Source of the DNA: a bacterium
Lineage (GTDB): Bacteria > SZUA-182 > DTGQ01
DNA length: 64,000 bases
Reading direction: 5' to 3'
Assembly (NCBI GenBank): GCA_040755755.1
Contig: JBFLZW010000054.1
Location: 83,859 to 147,858, forward strand
Part shown: piece by piece, positions 53,062 through 61,218 of the stretch
Position numbering within the stretch: the stretch's first letter is position 1
Layout: every line of letters begins with the position of its first letter
Made by a program: the position numbers and the translations under genes
The notes under the pieces: model-generated
The model's database searches: none
Seen by the model: only the letters and a program-made list of their open reading frames with translations
What the model was told of the DNA's origin: nothing

Positions 53062-53534
53062 CCCCTACGACTGAAGGATTATGCAGCCAGGTGGAACAGG
53101 GCGGTCAGGAGGCATCGGCATCCTGGCAGCCGAAAGTTGTGGCTTTTCTCTGCAACTGGTGCAGTTATGCCGGAGCAGACCTTGCCGGTATCAGCCGGAT
53201 TCAGTATCCCCCGAATATCCGTATCATCCGGGTGCCCTGTTCGGGGAGAATCAATCCGGTCTTTATCCTGAAAGCCCTGCAAACAGGAGCTGATGCGGTG
53301 CTGGTCTCCGGCTGTCATCCGGGAGACTGCCACTATGTCAGCGGCAATTACTATGCGCGCCGGAAATTCGAGATATTCGATCGTCTGCTGGATTATATCG
53401 GGCTGGAGAAGGGCAGGGTATTTTTCTCCTGGGTCTCGGCTGCCGAGGGTGAAAATTTCGGACGTCTGGTCAAGCATGTGGTGGATGAAGTCAGGAAACT
53501 TGGGCCGGCAACAAAGCTCGTTAAAGCGATATAA
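53058..53534 (+). CDS. flxD: FlxD/MvhD-like [2Fe-2S] protein
   Basis: The 158-residue product has the standard MvhD motifs: FLCNWCSYAGADLAGISR, PCSGRINPVFILKALQTG, GCHPGDCHYVSGN. It overlaps the HdrA gene by 4 bp (ATGA), so the two proteins are likely made in fixed ratio. In Flx systems this subunit connects the NADH-oxidising FlxA-C to HdrA. It retains all the Cys residues that the 36704 copy has partly lost. Confidence 0.93.
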   Translation: MTPTTEGLCSQVEQGGQEASASWQPKVVAFLCNWCSYAGADLAGISRIQYPPNIRIIRVPCSGRINPVFILKALQTGADAVLVSGCHPGDCHYVSGNYYARRKFEIFDRLLDYIGLEKGRVFFSWVSAAEGENFGRLVKHVVDEVRKLGPATKLVKAI

Positions 53535-53569
53535 CGATATAACCATGATCATAGTGGAGTAAAAAACGT

Positions 53570-54544
53570 ATGTGGTCAGAGGAAATAACCCGGAATATGC
53601 AAACCACGGCGGAATCGCTGCTGCGGGAGGGGAAGGTTGATCTTATTCTCGGCTATCAGGCCGGAACCTGCCCCGTGCGGACAACCCCCGCTTTTATCCG
53701 CACCCCGCAGGATGCTTCTACGCTGGTTTGGAACCCTTTTTGCGAGAATAACCTCAGTGTCTATCTGCCGAGGAGGAAAGAGAAAATCGGCATCATGGCC
53801 AAGGGCTGCGATGCCCGCGCTGCCGTGGTGGCCGTGCAGGAAAACCAGATCAGCCGCGACCGGCTGATGATTATCGGGCTTCCCTGCTCTGGTGTCATTG
53901 ACCGGAAAAAGCTGGCCCTGGCGGTGGACGTCGATAAGGTCAAAGGCTTTTCTCTTGCCGGAGATTCTCTGGTGCTGGAGATGGCAGATGGAGGATCAGT
54001 GCAACTCAGGATTCAGGAGCTTTTATCTGCCTCCTGTCAGACCTGCACCCACAGGAATGCGCCGGTATCGGACCTTTTTATCGGCCAGAGAGTGCAGGAG
54101 CTGGATGTCAATAATGCCAGGGATGAATTTGAGCAGGTCCGGTCATTCGAGGCCCTGAGCAGTCAAGAGCGGTGGCAGCATTTTGCGGCTATGGCTGAAA
54201 AGTGCATCCGCTGCTATGCCTGCAAGAGTGCCTGCCCGTTATGCTATTGCCAGGAATGCATCGTGGATCAGACCCAGCCTCAATGGTTTGGCAAGACCAC
54301 GGCCAGTGAGGATGTTCTGGCCTATCATGTCATGCGTGCCTTTCATCTGGCCGGGCGGTGCGTGGATTGCGGCGCTTGCAGCCGGGCCTGCCCGATGGGC
54401 ATCGATTTGCGGCTTCTCAATAAAAAGCTCCAGAAAGAGGTCCAGGAGCTGTATCAGTATGTTCCGGGATTGAATCCGGACGAGATGCCAGCCCTCGGTG
54501 CCTACAGGGTGGATGATCCGCAAACCTGCATCACTGAAAGGTAA
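53570..54544 (+). CDS. flxC: FlxC-like iron-sulfur protein (FdhB/AsrA-related)
   Basis: The 324-residue protein has an N-terminal F420 hydrogenase/FdhB-type segment (ILGYQAGTCPVRTTPAFIR, IMAKGCDARAAV, PCSGVIDRK) and a C-terminal pair of iron-sulfur motifs (CIRCYACKSACPLCYCQEC and CVDCGACSRACPMGIDL). It matches the third Flx subunit of anaerobe NADH dehydrogenase/Hdr complexes. The 210-bp gap after it holds two repeat families (AAATGCAAAGGCAAAGG near 54567 and TGGGGCTTTTGCCCCACC at 54683-54700). Confidence 0.85.
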   Translation: MWSEEITRNMQTTAESLLREGKVDLILGYQAGTCPVRTTPAFIRTPQDASTLVWNPFCENNLSVYLPRRKEKIGIMAKGCDARAAVVAVQENQISRDRLMIIGLPCSGVIDRKKLALAVDVDKVKGFSLAGDSLVLEMADGGSVQLRIQELLSASCQTCTHRNAPVSDLFIGQRVQELDVNNARDEFEQVRSFEALSSQERWQHFAAMAEKCIRCYACKSACPLCYCQECIVDQTQPQWFGKTTASEDVLAYHVMRAFHLAGRCVDCGACSRACPMGIDLRLLNKKLQKEVQELYQYVPGLNPDEMPALGAYRVDDPQTCITER

Positions 54545-54677
54545 AGGAAATACGGAAGAAATGCAAATGCAAAGGCAAAGGACACCACAGAGGTACACAG
54601 AGGGGAGCAGGGGGAGAGTAGAGGAGAATGGCTGCTGTGTTTACGTGGTTATGTATTTCTCATGTATTTCAAAAATG

Positions 54678-54705
54678 GAGGGTGGGGCTTTTGCCCCACC
54701 AAATT
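54678..54705. repeat. GGGTGGGGCTTTTGCCCCACC hairpin repeat, one of four copies
   Basis: GGTGGGGC and GCCCCACC form a stem with a TTTT-type loop, followed by AAATTCC. Related copies lie at 30461-30494 (inverted), 57151-57180 and 57284-57315. In this position it could act as a processing or stability signal between flxC and flxB. Confidence 0.85.
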
Positions 54706-54754
54706 CCTGAGACGAGAAACTTGGGTAAGATAAACGAAAGATAGGAATCAGAGA

Positions 54755-55771
54755 ATGGATACCGGAATTATCAAAAAGACGAATATCAAGGCCGTCATCG
54801 AGGCTCTGATGCAGGTGGGTGAGGTGATTGCTCCGGTCAGGAAGGATGATTACCTTGTCTTCTCCCCGCTGTCATCTGCCGATGCTGCCTGCCTTGATTA
54901 TGCCAACAGCAAGCTCAGCCCCAAGGGATGCTTCTTCCCGCAGACTGAGGTACTTTTTACCTATGAGAAGGAAGGTCACAAGACCTTCGAGCCGCCAAGA
55001 GAAGCAAAGCCGGGCTTTATAGTGGGAATCCGGCCCTGTGATTCCAGGGCGCTGGCCCTTTTGGACCCCATCTTCGACGAGCGGCAATATCATGATGTCT
55101 ATTACCTGGAGAAGCGAAAAAGCAAAACAGTGATCGGCCTGGCCTGCAACGAGCCGCAGAGCACCTGCTTTTGTACCTCGACCGGCGGGAACCCTTCGGA
55201 TACTGCCGGGATGGATATGCTCTGGCAGAATCTTGGGGACCGGTACCTGGTCAGGCCGGTGACCAGCCGGGGGCGGGAGTTGATGGCTCAACTGCCCCAT
55301 ATCGAGGAGGCCGGACAGGATGATCTGGCCAGGGCTCAGGAGCAGGGGGAAAAGGCTCTCTCAAAGCTCCCTCCCGTTTTTTCAGCAGATGAGGTTGCAG
55401 ATAAGTTATCGTCATCATTCGATGATTCACTCTGGCAGAAGATTTACGAGAAATGCCTCGGCTGTGCCACCTGCGCCTTTGTCTGTCCCACCTGTCACTG
55501 TTTCGATATCCAGGATGAGAACCGCAGCGGCCAGGGAAGGCGGGTAAGGCTGTGGGATTCCTGCCAGTTCCCGCTGTTTACGCTTCATACCTCCGGCCAC
55601 AATCCGAGGCCCTGCGGCAAAGAGCGGGTGAGGCAGAGAGTCATGCACAAGTTCAATTACTTTAAGGTCAATAACGGACAGGTCGCCTGTGTCGGCTGTG
55701 GCAGATGCATCAGGGAATGTCCGGTCAATATGGATATCAGACAGATTGTATCAGCTTACAGCGTGAAGTAG
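54755..55771 (+). CDS. flxB: FlxB-like iron-sulfur protein (AsrA-type)
   Basis: The 338-residue protein resembles anaerobic sulfite reductase subunit A: YLVFSPLSSADAACLDYANS, GFFPQTE-type segment, VGIRPCDSRALALLDP, LACNEPQSTCFCTSTGG, then two clusters CLGCATCAFVCPTCHCFDI and CVGCGRCIRECPVNMDI. It carries electrons from the NADH-oxidising subunit to the other Flx/Hdr subunits. It is followed 12 nt later by flxA. Confidence 0.9.
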   Translation: MDTGIIKKTNIKAVIEALMQVGEVIAPVRKDDYLVFSPLSSADAACLDYANSKLSPKGCFFPQTEVLFTYEKEGHKTFEPPREAKPGFIVGIRPCDSRALALLDPIFDERQYHDVYYLEKRKSKTVIGLACNEPQSTCFCTSTGGNPSDTAGMDMLWQNLGDRYLVRPVTSRGRELMAQLPHIEEAGQDDLARAQEQGEKALSKLPPVFSADEVADKLSSSFDDSLWQKIYEKCLGCATCAFVCPTCHCFDIQDENRSGQGRRVRLWDSCQFPLFTLHTSGHNPRPCGKERVRQRVMHKFNYFKVNNGQVACVGCGRCIRECPVNMDIRQIVSAYSVK

Positions 55772-55783
55772 AGGTGAGAGAGC

Positions 55784-56623
55784 ATGGAAAATCCCTATCT
55801 GCCTAAGAGGGTCAGGATAGAAAAGGTTATTGATGAGACCGCAGGAAAAGACATCAAGAGCTTTGTCTTTTCTTTTGTCAACCCGCAGGACCGGCAGGCA
55901 TTTGCCTATCATCCGGGCCAGTTTGCCGAAATATCCATTGCCGGATCGGGAGAAATCCCCATCGGCATTGCCTCTTCACCCACGGAAGGTGATATGGTGA
56001 TGTTCACGGTCAAAAGGATGGGAGTGGTGACCAGGGAGCTCCACAATTCCTCCCCCGGCCGGATCGTTGGCCTGCGGGGGCCGTACGGCAACGGCTTTCC
56101 GATGGAGGAGCTCAAGGGCAGGAATATCGTAATTGTAGGAGGCGGATTCGCCTTCACCACCCTGCGGGCTCTGGCCGTTTACCTGATGGGCGATGAGCGC
56201 AGGAAAGATTACGGAGATATTACCGTCATTTACGGCGCCAGAACACCAGGTGACCTTATTTACCGGCAGGAGCTGCAAGCCTGGGCTTCACGGAAGGACA
56301 TGAATGTCCACATCACTGTGGACAAGGGCGAGCCCGGCTGGGAGGGGAGAGAAGGTTTTGTCCCGGCTGTAGTCAAGCAGGTTGCCCCCAGCGCCAAGGA
56401 TGCCATTGCCCTGGTCTGCGGCCCGCCGATCATGATCAAGTTCACCATTCCCATTCTCTTCGAGCTTGGCTTTGCAGCGGACAAGATCCTGAATTCCCTC
56501 GAAATGAGAATGAAGTGCGGAATCGGCAAGTGCGGACGGTGCAATATCGGCAGCAAGTACGTGTGCAAGGATGGCCCGGTCTTTACCTACGCGGAATTGC
56601 AGAATATGCCGCAGGAGTATTGA
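55784..56623 (+). CDS. flxA: FlxA-like FAD/NAD(P)H-binding subunit
   Basis: The 279-residue protein is a ferredoxin-NADP-reductase-type flavoprotein: FAD domain (YHPGQFAEISIAG, IPIGIASSPTE, RGPYGNGFPM), NAD(P)-binding loop (IVIVGGGFAFTTLRALA), and a C-terminal [2Fe-2S] motif CGIGKCGRCNIGSKYVC. It is the probable NADH-oxidising entry point. It closes the flx-hdr operon. Confidence 0.92.
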   Translation: MENPYLPKRVRIEKVIDETAGKDIKSFVFSFVNPQDRQAFAYHPGQFAEISIAGSGEIPIGIASSPTEGDMVMFTVKRMGVVTRELHNSSPGRIVGLRGPYGNGFPMEELKGRNIVIVGGGFAFTTLRALAVYLMGDERRKDYGDITVIYGARTPGDLIYRQELQAWASRKDMNVHITVDKGEPGWEGREGFVPAVVKQVAPSAKDAIALVCGPPIMIKFTIPILFELGFAADKILNSLEMRMKCGIGKCGRCNIGSKYVCKDGPVFTYAELQNMPQEY

Positions 56624-56671
56624 GATTACATACAAGTTTGTAGCGGCAGCGCGTTTCTGAGAGGTAAATCG

Positions 56672-57125
56672 ATGCCATTAGGGGTAAATGCTGTTCTCCC
56701 AATGATGGGAGTGCTCCTTGGGGGCAATTTTGCAGTATTGGTTTTCCAGGGTTTCTGAGGAACAGAAAAATCAGCAGACTCTTAGAACCCAGGCATATGT
56801 AGACTATATACGGGGAGCTGCAGGACTAGCAATTGCACAGAAGAAAGGTGATACAAAGACTCAACAGGAATACGGAATACCGATGGCTGACGCACGTGCA
56901 AGAATTCTAATTTACGGATCAGAACCAGTTATCCAGTCTCTTGCAAAGTTTTATCACCAGGGTGGAGTCCTGGATACTCCTGAACGAAAAGAACTCTTTA
57001 TATCAATGTGCCTAAATATGCGTAAAGATAGTCTATCAAGTAATGATGCCAGTACAAGTTGTCGGGAAGCATCTACCCCGTTATTCCTTCATGATGTGGA
57101 AACAAGTGAAAAGGGGCTCAAATGA
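56672..57125 (+). pseudogene. Frameshifted small membrane-associated protein
   Basis: The ATG at 56672 (GAGAGG upstream) opens MPLGVNAVLPMMGVLLG and then a run of five G (56720-56724) breaks the frame. With one G fewer it continues AILQYWFSRVSEEQKNQQTL, VDYIRGAAGLAIAQKKGD, MADARARILIYGSEPVIQSL and AKFYHQGGV to a stop at 57125. The joined protein resembles a family of short hypothetical proteins with an N-terminal membrane helix. The run may be a real mutation, slippage or a sequencing error. Confidence 0.7.
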
Positions 57126-57150
57126 TCGGTCTTTTCACTAACCTCAGCAA

Positions 57151-57315
57151 ATGTAGGGTGGGGCTTGTGCCCCACCAAATCCTCCTGGTTGCCAATGTCA
57201 ACTGTAGGTGTACTTTGCACTATGCACTAAGGGTGGTATACTTTTACATATAATATGTGTCATAAGTCATCATAATTTAAGCAAATATAAAGTGGGGCTT
57301 TTGCTCCGCCAAATT
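57151..57315. repeat. Two copies of the TGGGGC...GCCCCA hairpin repeat
   Basis: 57151-57180 (ATGTAGGGTGGGGCTTGTGC to CCACCAAAT) and 57284-57315 (GCAAATATAAAGTGGGGCTT to CGCCAAATTT) are related copies. The 250-bp gap 57126-57374 has no other feature. The second copy has mismatches in the stem and is older. Confidence 0.8.
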
Positions 57316-57374
57316 TCATACCACAATCTGTTTGTGATGCTAACTGGATGTGTATTAATGGCGCGGGGAGCCAA

Positions 57375-57563
57375 GTGAAATTTAGTGAATTGATCAGATT
57401 GTTAGAAGAGAATGGATTCAGGCTTGTAAAAGAAAAGGGCTCTGTAAGATACTACAGTAAGCCTGGGGGAGATAGGTTTATTCGAGTGGATTATCATGGA
57501 TCAAAGGAAGTTCCTGTAGGTACTTGTCATGCTATCCTCAAGGCGGCAGGTATAAAAAATTAA
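57375..57563 (+). CDS. hicA: HicA-like mRNA interferase toxin (second module)
   Basis: The GTG at 57375 has GGGGAG 5 nt upstream and gives 62 residues in classic HicA form: KFSELIRLLEENGFRLVKEK, GSVRYYSKPGGDRFIRVDYH and GSKEVPVGTCHAILKAAGI. The usual GSH catalytic motif appears as GSVRYY, so the catalytic His may be lost, while a later HGSKEV is conserved. The pair follows the frameshifted gene. Confidence 0.88.
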   Translation: MKFSELIRLLEENGFRLVKEKGSVRYYSKPGGDRFIRVDYHGSKEVPVGTCHAILKAAGIKN

Positions 57564-57569
57564 GGGGGT

Positions 57570-57824
57570 ATGGTAGAAATGATTGAATTGGAGTACTCCT
57601 TAATAATCGAGGCTACTCAAGAGCCTGACTACTTTGGATTTTATTCTCCAGAGTTAGAAGGCTTTACTGGCATAGGAAATTCTATCGAAGATTGCATTTA
57701 CAAAGCAAAATGGGGAATGAGAGAGCATGTCAGCCTGTTAATAGAAAAGGGGCTGCCTGTTCCTCCTAAGAATCCCAATCCCAAAATTATTATTCAAAAT
57801 GAACAAGAGATGGTGGCTATTTAA
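57570..57824 (+). CDS. hicB: HicB-like antitoxin (second module)
   Basis: The 84-residue protein matches HicB: LEYSLIIEATQEPDYFGFYS, PELEGFTGIGNSIEDCIYKA and KWGMREHVSLLIEKGLPVP. It begins 6 nt after hicA. The ATG at 57579 is an alternative start with better spacing. There is no DNA-binding C-terminal domain. Confidence 0.88.
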   Translation: MVEMIELEYSLIIEATQEPDYFGFYSPELEGFTGIGNSIEDCIYKAKWGMREHVSLLIEKGLPVPPKNPNPKIIIQNEQEMVAI

Positions 57825-57962
57825 GGTTGATATGCATTGCTACACGAACGACATTGAGGAGTTTCATCTGCAAGCAAATTGGAGAGAATATACAGTAAGC
57901 CTGAGTAATAAGAGACAGATGTTCCCCATGTTCCTTTTCTCAGTGAGTATGGTGAGAATAAC

Positions 57963-58020
57963 CATCACCCCCACCCAGCCTCCCCCCTCAAGGGGGAGGA
58001 GAGGAGGCTCTCCCTGTAAG
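57963..58020. repeat. CCCCACCCAGCCTCCCCC dispersed repeat
   Basis: The 292-bp gap before the second CooC-like gene contains CCCCCACCCAGCCTCCCCCC, CAAGGGGGAGGAGAGGAGGC and TCTCCCTGTAAGGGAG. It resembles the element at 38761-38815 in inverted form. No gene is seen in the gap. Confidence 0.75.
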
Positions 58021-58116
58021 GGAGATAGTGGATGCTCTCATCAAAAGATAGGAATATTTGAATAATAGCCATCTGGAATAAATGACCAGTAAAATCAGAA
58101 AGGATAAATCACCACG

Positions 58117-58875
58117 ATGGGTTATACAATTGCAGTAGCCGGAAAAGGCGGGACGGGGAAAACGACCCTGTGCGGTCTGATGATCCGTTACCTGGTGAAG
58201 AATGGACTCTCTCCGGTCCTGGCTGTTGATGCTGATGCCAATGCCAATCTTCACGAGGTTCTGGGAATGGAAAAGGGAATATCGGTGGGCCATCTTCGGG
58301 AGAAAGCCATGGATGAAGTCAAGGCCCTGCCGATGGGAGTGACCAAGGAGCAGTACATCGAGCAGAGGATTCACGAGACCCTGGTGGAGGGGCGCGGCTA
58401 TGACCTCATGTCCATGGGCAGGCCGGAAGGTCCTGGCTGCTATTGCTATGCCAATCACCTGATCCGCAAGTACAGTGAGAAGATCAGTGAAAGCTATCGC
58501 TACGTTATCATGGACAATGAGGCTGGACTTGAGCATTTGAGCCGGAGAACAACCCAGGATGTTGATGCGCTGATCATCGCCACGGATGAAACCATGCGCG
58601 GCCTTCGGACGGTGCAGCGGATTCTGGACATTATCGAGGAGCTGCAACTGGCAATACGGAAAAAATTCCTTATAGTGAACCGGTCGCTCAACGGCCTGCC
58701 CGATGCCTTCAACGCCGAGATTGCCGGAATGAAAGTCCAGTTTTTAGGCACCATCCCCGCTGATGAGATGATCGTTCTCTACGACCTTGAAGGAAAGCCC
58801 CTGGTTACTTTGCCCGATACCTCCGTGGCTGTTCAGCGGGTGTCGGAGATAATGGCTGAATTGATGGGGGATTAG
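58117..58875 (+). CDS. CooC/AcsF-like nickel-insertion ATPase (second copy)
   Basis: The 252-residue protein has the deviant Walker A KGGTGKTT, the DADANANLHEVLGM motif, and GPGCYCYANHLIRKY with the CxC pair used for metal binding in CooC dimers. It has MDNEAGLEHLSRRTTQDVDA as its switch region. It is about as diverged from the copy at 28866 as expected for separate maturation roles. No CODH/ACS gene is near it. Confidence 0.93.
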   Translation: MGYTIAVAGKGGTGKTTLCGLMIRYLVKNGLSPVLAVDADANANLHEVLGMEKGISVGHLREKAMDEVKALPMGVTKEQYIEQRIHETLVEGRGYDLMSMGRPEGPGCYCYANHLIRKYSEKISESYRYVIMDNEAGLEHLSRRTTQDVDALIIATDETMRGLRTVQRILDIIEELQLAIRKKFLIVNRSLNGLPDAFNAEIAGMKVQFLGTIPADEMIVLYDLEGKPLVTLPDTSVAVQRVSEIMAELMGD

Positions 58876-58933
58876 GCTGAATTGGCTTAAGATTGCTGAA
58901 TTAAGGTCATATGAATGAAGGCAAGAACGTGAT

Positions 58934-59143
58934 ATGATAAGAGATGTCAAGATGTTAGAGGAATTTGAGAAGGAACTTGTCCGAAGCGAAAAGGCAGATT
59001 TTATGAAAAATCTCAAAATCGTCAGCGAGCTTCATCAGGAAGCGCTGAAATTGGGTGTTTTCAAAAAGCATGTGCCTGACGGTGCTTCAGAGGTAAGCCT
59101 GAGAATAGCGAAAGTCGTGAACAGTGTTCGAAAAGCATCCTGA
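58934..59143 (+). CDS. Small hypothetical protein
   Basis: The 69-residue product is well formed (MLEEFEKELVRSEKADFMKN, LKIVSELHQEALKLGVF, RIAKVVNSVRKAS). Similar small proteins occur in deltaproteobacteria, but I cannot name a function. It may be an antitoxin-like partner of neighbouring genes. Confidence 0.55.
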   Translation: MIRDVKMLEEFEKELVRSEKADFMKNLKIVSELHQEALKLGVFKKHVPDGASEVSLRIAKVVNSVRKAS

Positions 59144-59217
59144 AAATATTGTCGGCAGCGCAAAACGCTCAGGGCTATGTAATACACTTCAATCCTGATA
59201 ATACAGGAGGAGAGGAT

Positions 59218-59457
59218 ATGGATACAACCGTTGAAAAAATACTAGAGCAAGCTCTGGAGATGCCACCCAAAGATCGTGCTGCTATTGCAGAACGCCTTAT
59301 ATTAAGTCTGGATGTTCAAACAGATCATGACGTTGAGGTTCTATGGCAGCAAGAAATACAGCAACGAATTGCAGAGATTGAGAAGGGGGAAGTAGTCTGT
59401 ATCCCGTGGGAGGAAGTTCGGGATCGTTTAAGGAAGAAGTCCCGTGAGGCGGGTTGA
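59218..59457 (+). CDS. Addiction module antitoxin (TIGR02574-like)
   Basis: The 79-residue protein (ATG at 59218, GGAGGAGAGG upstream) has the family pattern LEQALEMPPKDRAAIAERLI, LSLDVQTDHDVEVLWQQEIQ and GEVVCIPWEEVRDRLR. It overlaps the ParE-type toxin by 14 bp. Confidence 0.85.
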   Translation: MDTTVEKILEQALEMPPKDRAAIAERLILSLDVQTDHDVEVLWQQEIQQRIAEIEKGEVVCIPWEEVRDRLRKKSREAG

Positions 59458-59740
59458 GCTTCATCCCCAGGCGTATGCCGAATTAGATCAGGCCATTTCC
59501 TGGTACGAAAATCAGACCAGGGGACTTGGTGATGCACTTTTAGATGAAGTCGAACATGCTATTTCTGTAATTCAAGAGTCACCGGATAGATGGCCAGTTT
59601 ATATAGGGGAAACCCGCAGTTTCCTTGTTCACAGGTTCCCTTTTGCTATTGTATATCGGCATGACGATGTGAAAATTCAAGTGCTGGCCATTGCTCATTT
59701 ACGACGAAGACCAGGGTATTGGCGAGATAGAAAATTTTAG
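59444..59740 (+). CDS. ParE/RelE-family toxin
   Basis: The 98-residue protein shows the ParE pattern: VELHPQAYAELDQAISWYEN, LGDALLDEVEHAISVIQESP, FLVHRFPFAIVYRHDDVKIQ and LAIAHLRRRPGYWRDR. It starts at a GTG at 59444 inside the antitoxin gene. ParE toxins act on gyrase; RelE relatives cut mRNA. Confidence 0.9.
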   Translation: MRRVELHPQAYAELDQAISWYENQTRGLGDALLDEVEHAISVIQESPDRWPVYIGETRSFLVHRFPFAIVYRHDDVKIQVLAIAHLRRRPGYWRDRKF

Positions 59741-59763
59741 GATATTGATATGGCATATTTACC

Positions 59764-60459
59764 ATGGAAAAGATAAAACAGCACTTCGAGGCGGAAGCCA
59801 GAGAGTTTGACCAGATAGTACAAAAGCTCATTCCATATTATTTCCAGATGGTCGAGAGCCTGGTGGCTGCGATTCCATTTGCGAGACTTGAGCCAATAGA
59901 TGTTATTGACCTTGGATGCGGGACGGCTACTGTCGGAAAGGCCATTAAAGATGCTCACCCCTGTGCCCGGATCACCTGTATTGATCTTGCTCACAACATG
60001 ATCGAAATGGCCCGCATGAAGCTGGCTGATTATGCTGATGATATATGCTTCCAGGTTGGAAATTTTTGCGACTATGAGTTCGATCGTACTTATGATGTGG
60101 CAGTTTCATCCCTTGCCCTCCATCATTTGGAAACCAATGAGGATAAAAAGGCATTCTACGGCAATATCTATGAAAATCTCAGACCTGGGGGAGTCTTTTA
60201 TAATGCGGATATAGTCCTTGGATCGAGTGATTACCTTCAGGATATGTATTTGCGAAAGTGGAAAGCCTTTATGAACCGGGAAGCATCTGAGGAAGAAATC
60301 GAAAAGAAATGGATTCCGAAATATTATGAGGAGGATCGGCCGGCAACGCTTATCGAGCAGATAGCATGGCTCAGGGAGATAGGCTTTTCTTCTGTGGATG
60401 TAGTTTGGAAATATTTTAATTTTGCCGTCTACGGGGGACAAAAGCCAAAAAGTGGCTGA
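59764..60459 (+). CDS. Class I SAM-dependent methyltransferase
   Basis: The 231-residue protein has motif I VIDLGCGTATVGKAIKD, motif II ITCIDLAHNMIEMA, motif III-like DVAVSSLALHHLE and a LRPGGVFYNADIVL segment. It resembles small-molecule methyltransferases. The acceptor is unknown. It lies between a ParE module and an MNT gene. Confidence 0.88.
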   Translation: MEKIKQHFEAEAREFDQIVQKLIPYYFQMVESLVAAIPFARLEPIDVIDLGCGTATVGKAIKDAHPCARITCIDLAHNMIEMARMKLADYADDICFQVGNFCDYEFDRTYDVAVSSLALHHLETNEDKKAFYGNIYENLRPGGVFYNADIVLGSSDYLQDMYLRKWKAFMNREASEEEIEKKWIPKYYEEDRPATLIEQIAWLREIGFSSVDVVWKYFNFAVYGGQKPKSG

Positions 60460-60480
60460 CTGATAGTGAAATAAGTGGTT

Positions 60481-60813
60481 ATGAAAGCGCAACAAATAGC
60501 AAGAACTAACGATATCGTAAGAGAATTCAAAGCAGAGATTGGAAAACTCTACGGCGAGAGGCTGAAGGATGTCATACTCTACGGTTCCTGGGCAAGGAAT
60601 GAAGGGACGGAAGATTCTGATATTGATCTGGCTGTTATTCTTAAAGGACAGATACAGCCAGGAAGAGAAATAGATCGAATGATAGACATCATCACGGATC
60701 TGAATCTCAAGTATACGGTGTTGATAGCAGTTTATCCGGTATCCGAAGAGGATTACCTGAGCGTGAAAAGCCCACTGTTGATGAACATCCGAAAAGAGGG
60801 TTTCGTAGTATGA
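60481..60813 (+). CDS. MNT-type nucleotidyltransferase (first copy)
   Basis: The 110-residue protein has the MNT active site LYGSWARNEGTEDSDIDLAV, with both Asp residues. In HEPN/MNT modules the MNT partner AMPylates the HEPN toxin. The expected HEPN gene starts inside its end (ATGA) but is truncated. Confidence 0.88.
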   Translation: MKAQQIARTNDIVREFKAEIGKLYGERLKDVILYGSWARNEGTEDSDIDLAVILKGQIQPGREIDRMIDIITDLNLKYTVLIAVYPVSEEDYLSVKSPLLMNIRKEGFVV

Positions 60814-60875
60814 AGGAGGTTAAATCCCTCATTGAAAGAGCAACAAAGTATCTTCAGAGTCACCTCGTTTCCTGA
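60810..60875 (+). pseudogene. Truncated HEPN/HepT-like toxin start
   Basis: The ATG at 60810 overlaps the MNT stop and reads MKEVKSLIERATKYLQSHLV before a stop at 60873-60875. This is the N-terminus of a HEPN protein; the rest, including the RxxxH ribonuclease motif, is missing. The toxin is therefore lost while the antitoxin remains. Confidence 0.75.
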
Positions 60876-60897
60876 AAATGCGTGGAGAGGCTTTCTC

Positions 60898-61218
60898 ATG
60901 TTGAGCGAAGAAGATTGCAAGATCGCCAGTGAGTTTCATCAGCGGTTGAAAGCCATTGTGCCTGTACTTGACCTGCTTGTTTTTGGTTCGCGGGCACGAG
61001 GTGAAGCGAGCGTGGAATCGGATTTAGACGTATTTATCGTGGTTGAGACAATCACGCCCATGATGCGCCAGCGTATATCTGAAATAGCATGGGAGGTGGG
61101 TTTTGAGATGGACCGGATCATCTCTACTATTGTGGCTACCCCTGACCAGCTCGAAAATGGGCCTATGGCTGCAAACCCGCTCATTCTCAAGATTGAGCAG
61201 GAAGGTGTCCGGGTGTGA
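60898..61218 (+). CDS. MNT-type nucleotidyltransferase (second copy)
   Basis: The 106-residue protein has the MNT motif LVFGSRARGEASVESDLDVF; the second Asp is present. The ATG at 60898 is preferred because the upstream in-frame codons overlap the truncated HEPN start. It overlaps the next HEPN gene by 4 bp. Confidence 0.9.
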   Translation: MLSEEDCKIASEFHQRLKAIVPVLDLLVFGSRARGEASVESDLDVFIVVETITPMMRQRISEIAWEVGFEMDRIISTIVATPDQLENGPMAANPLILKIEQEGVRV

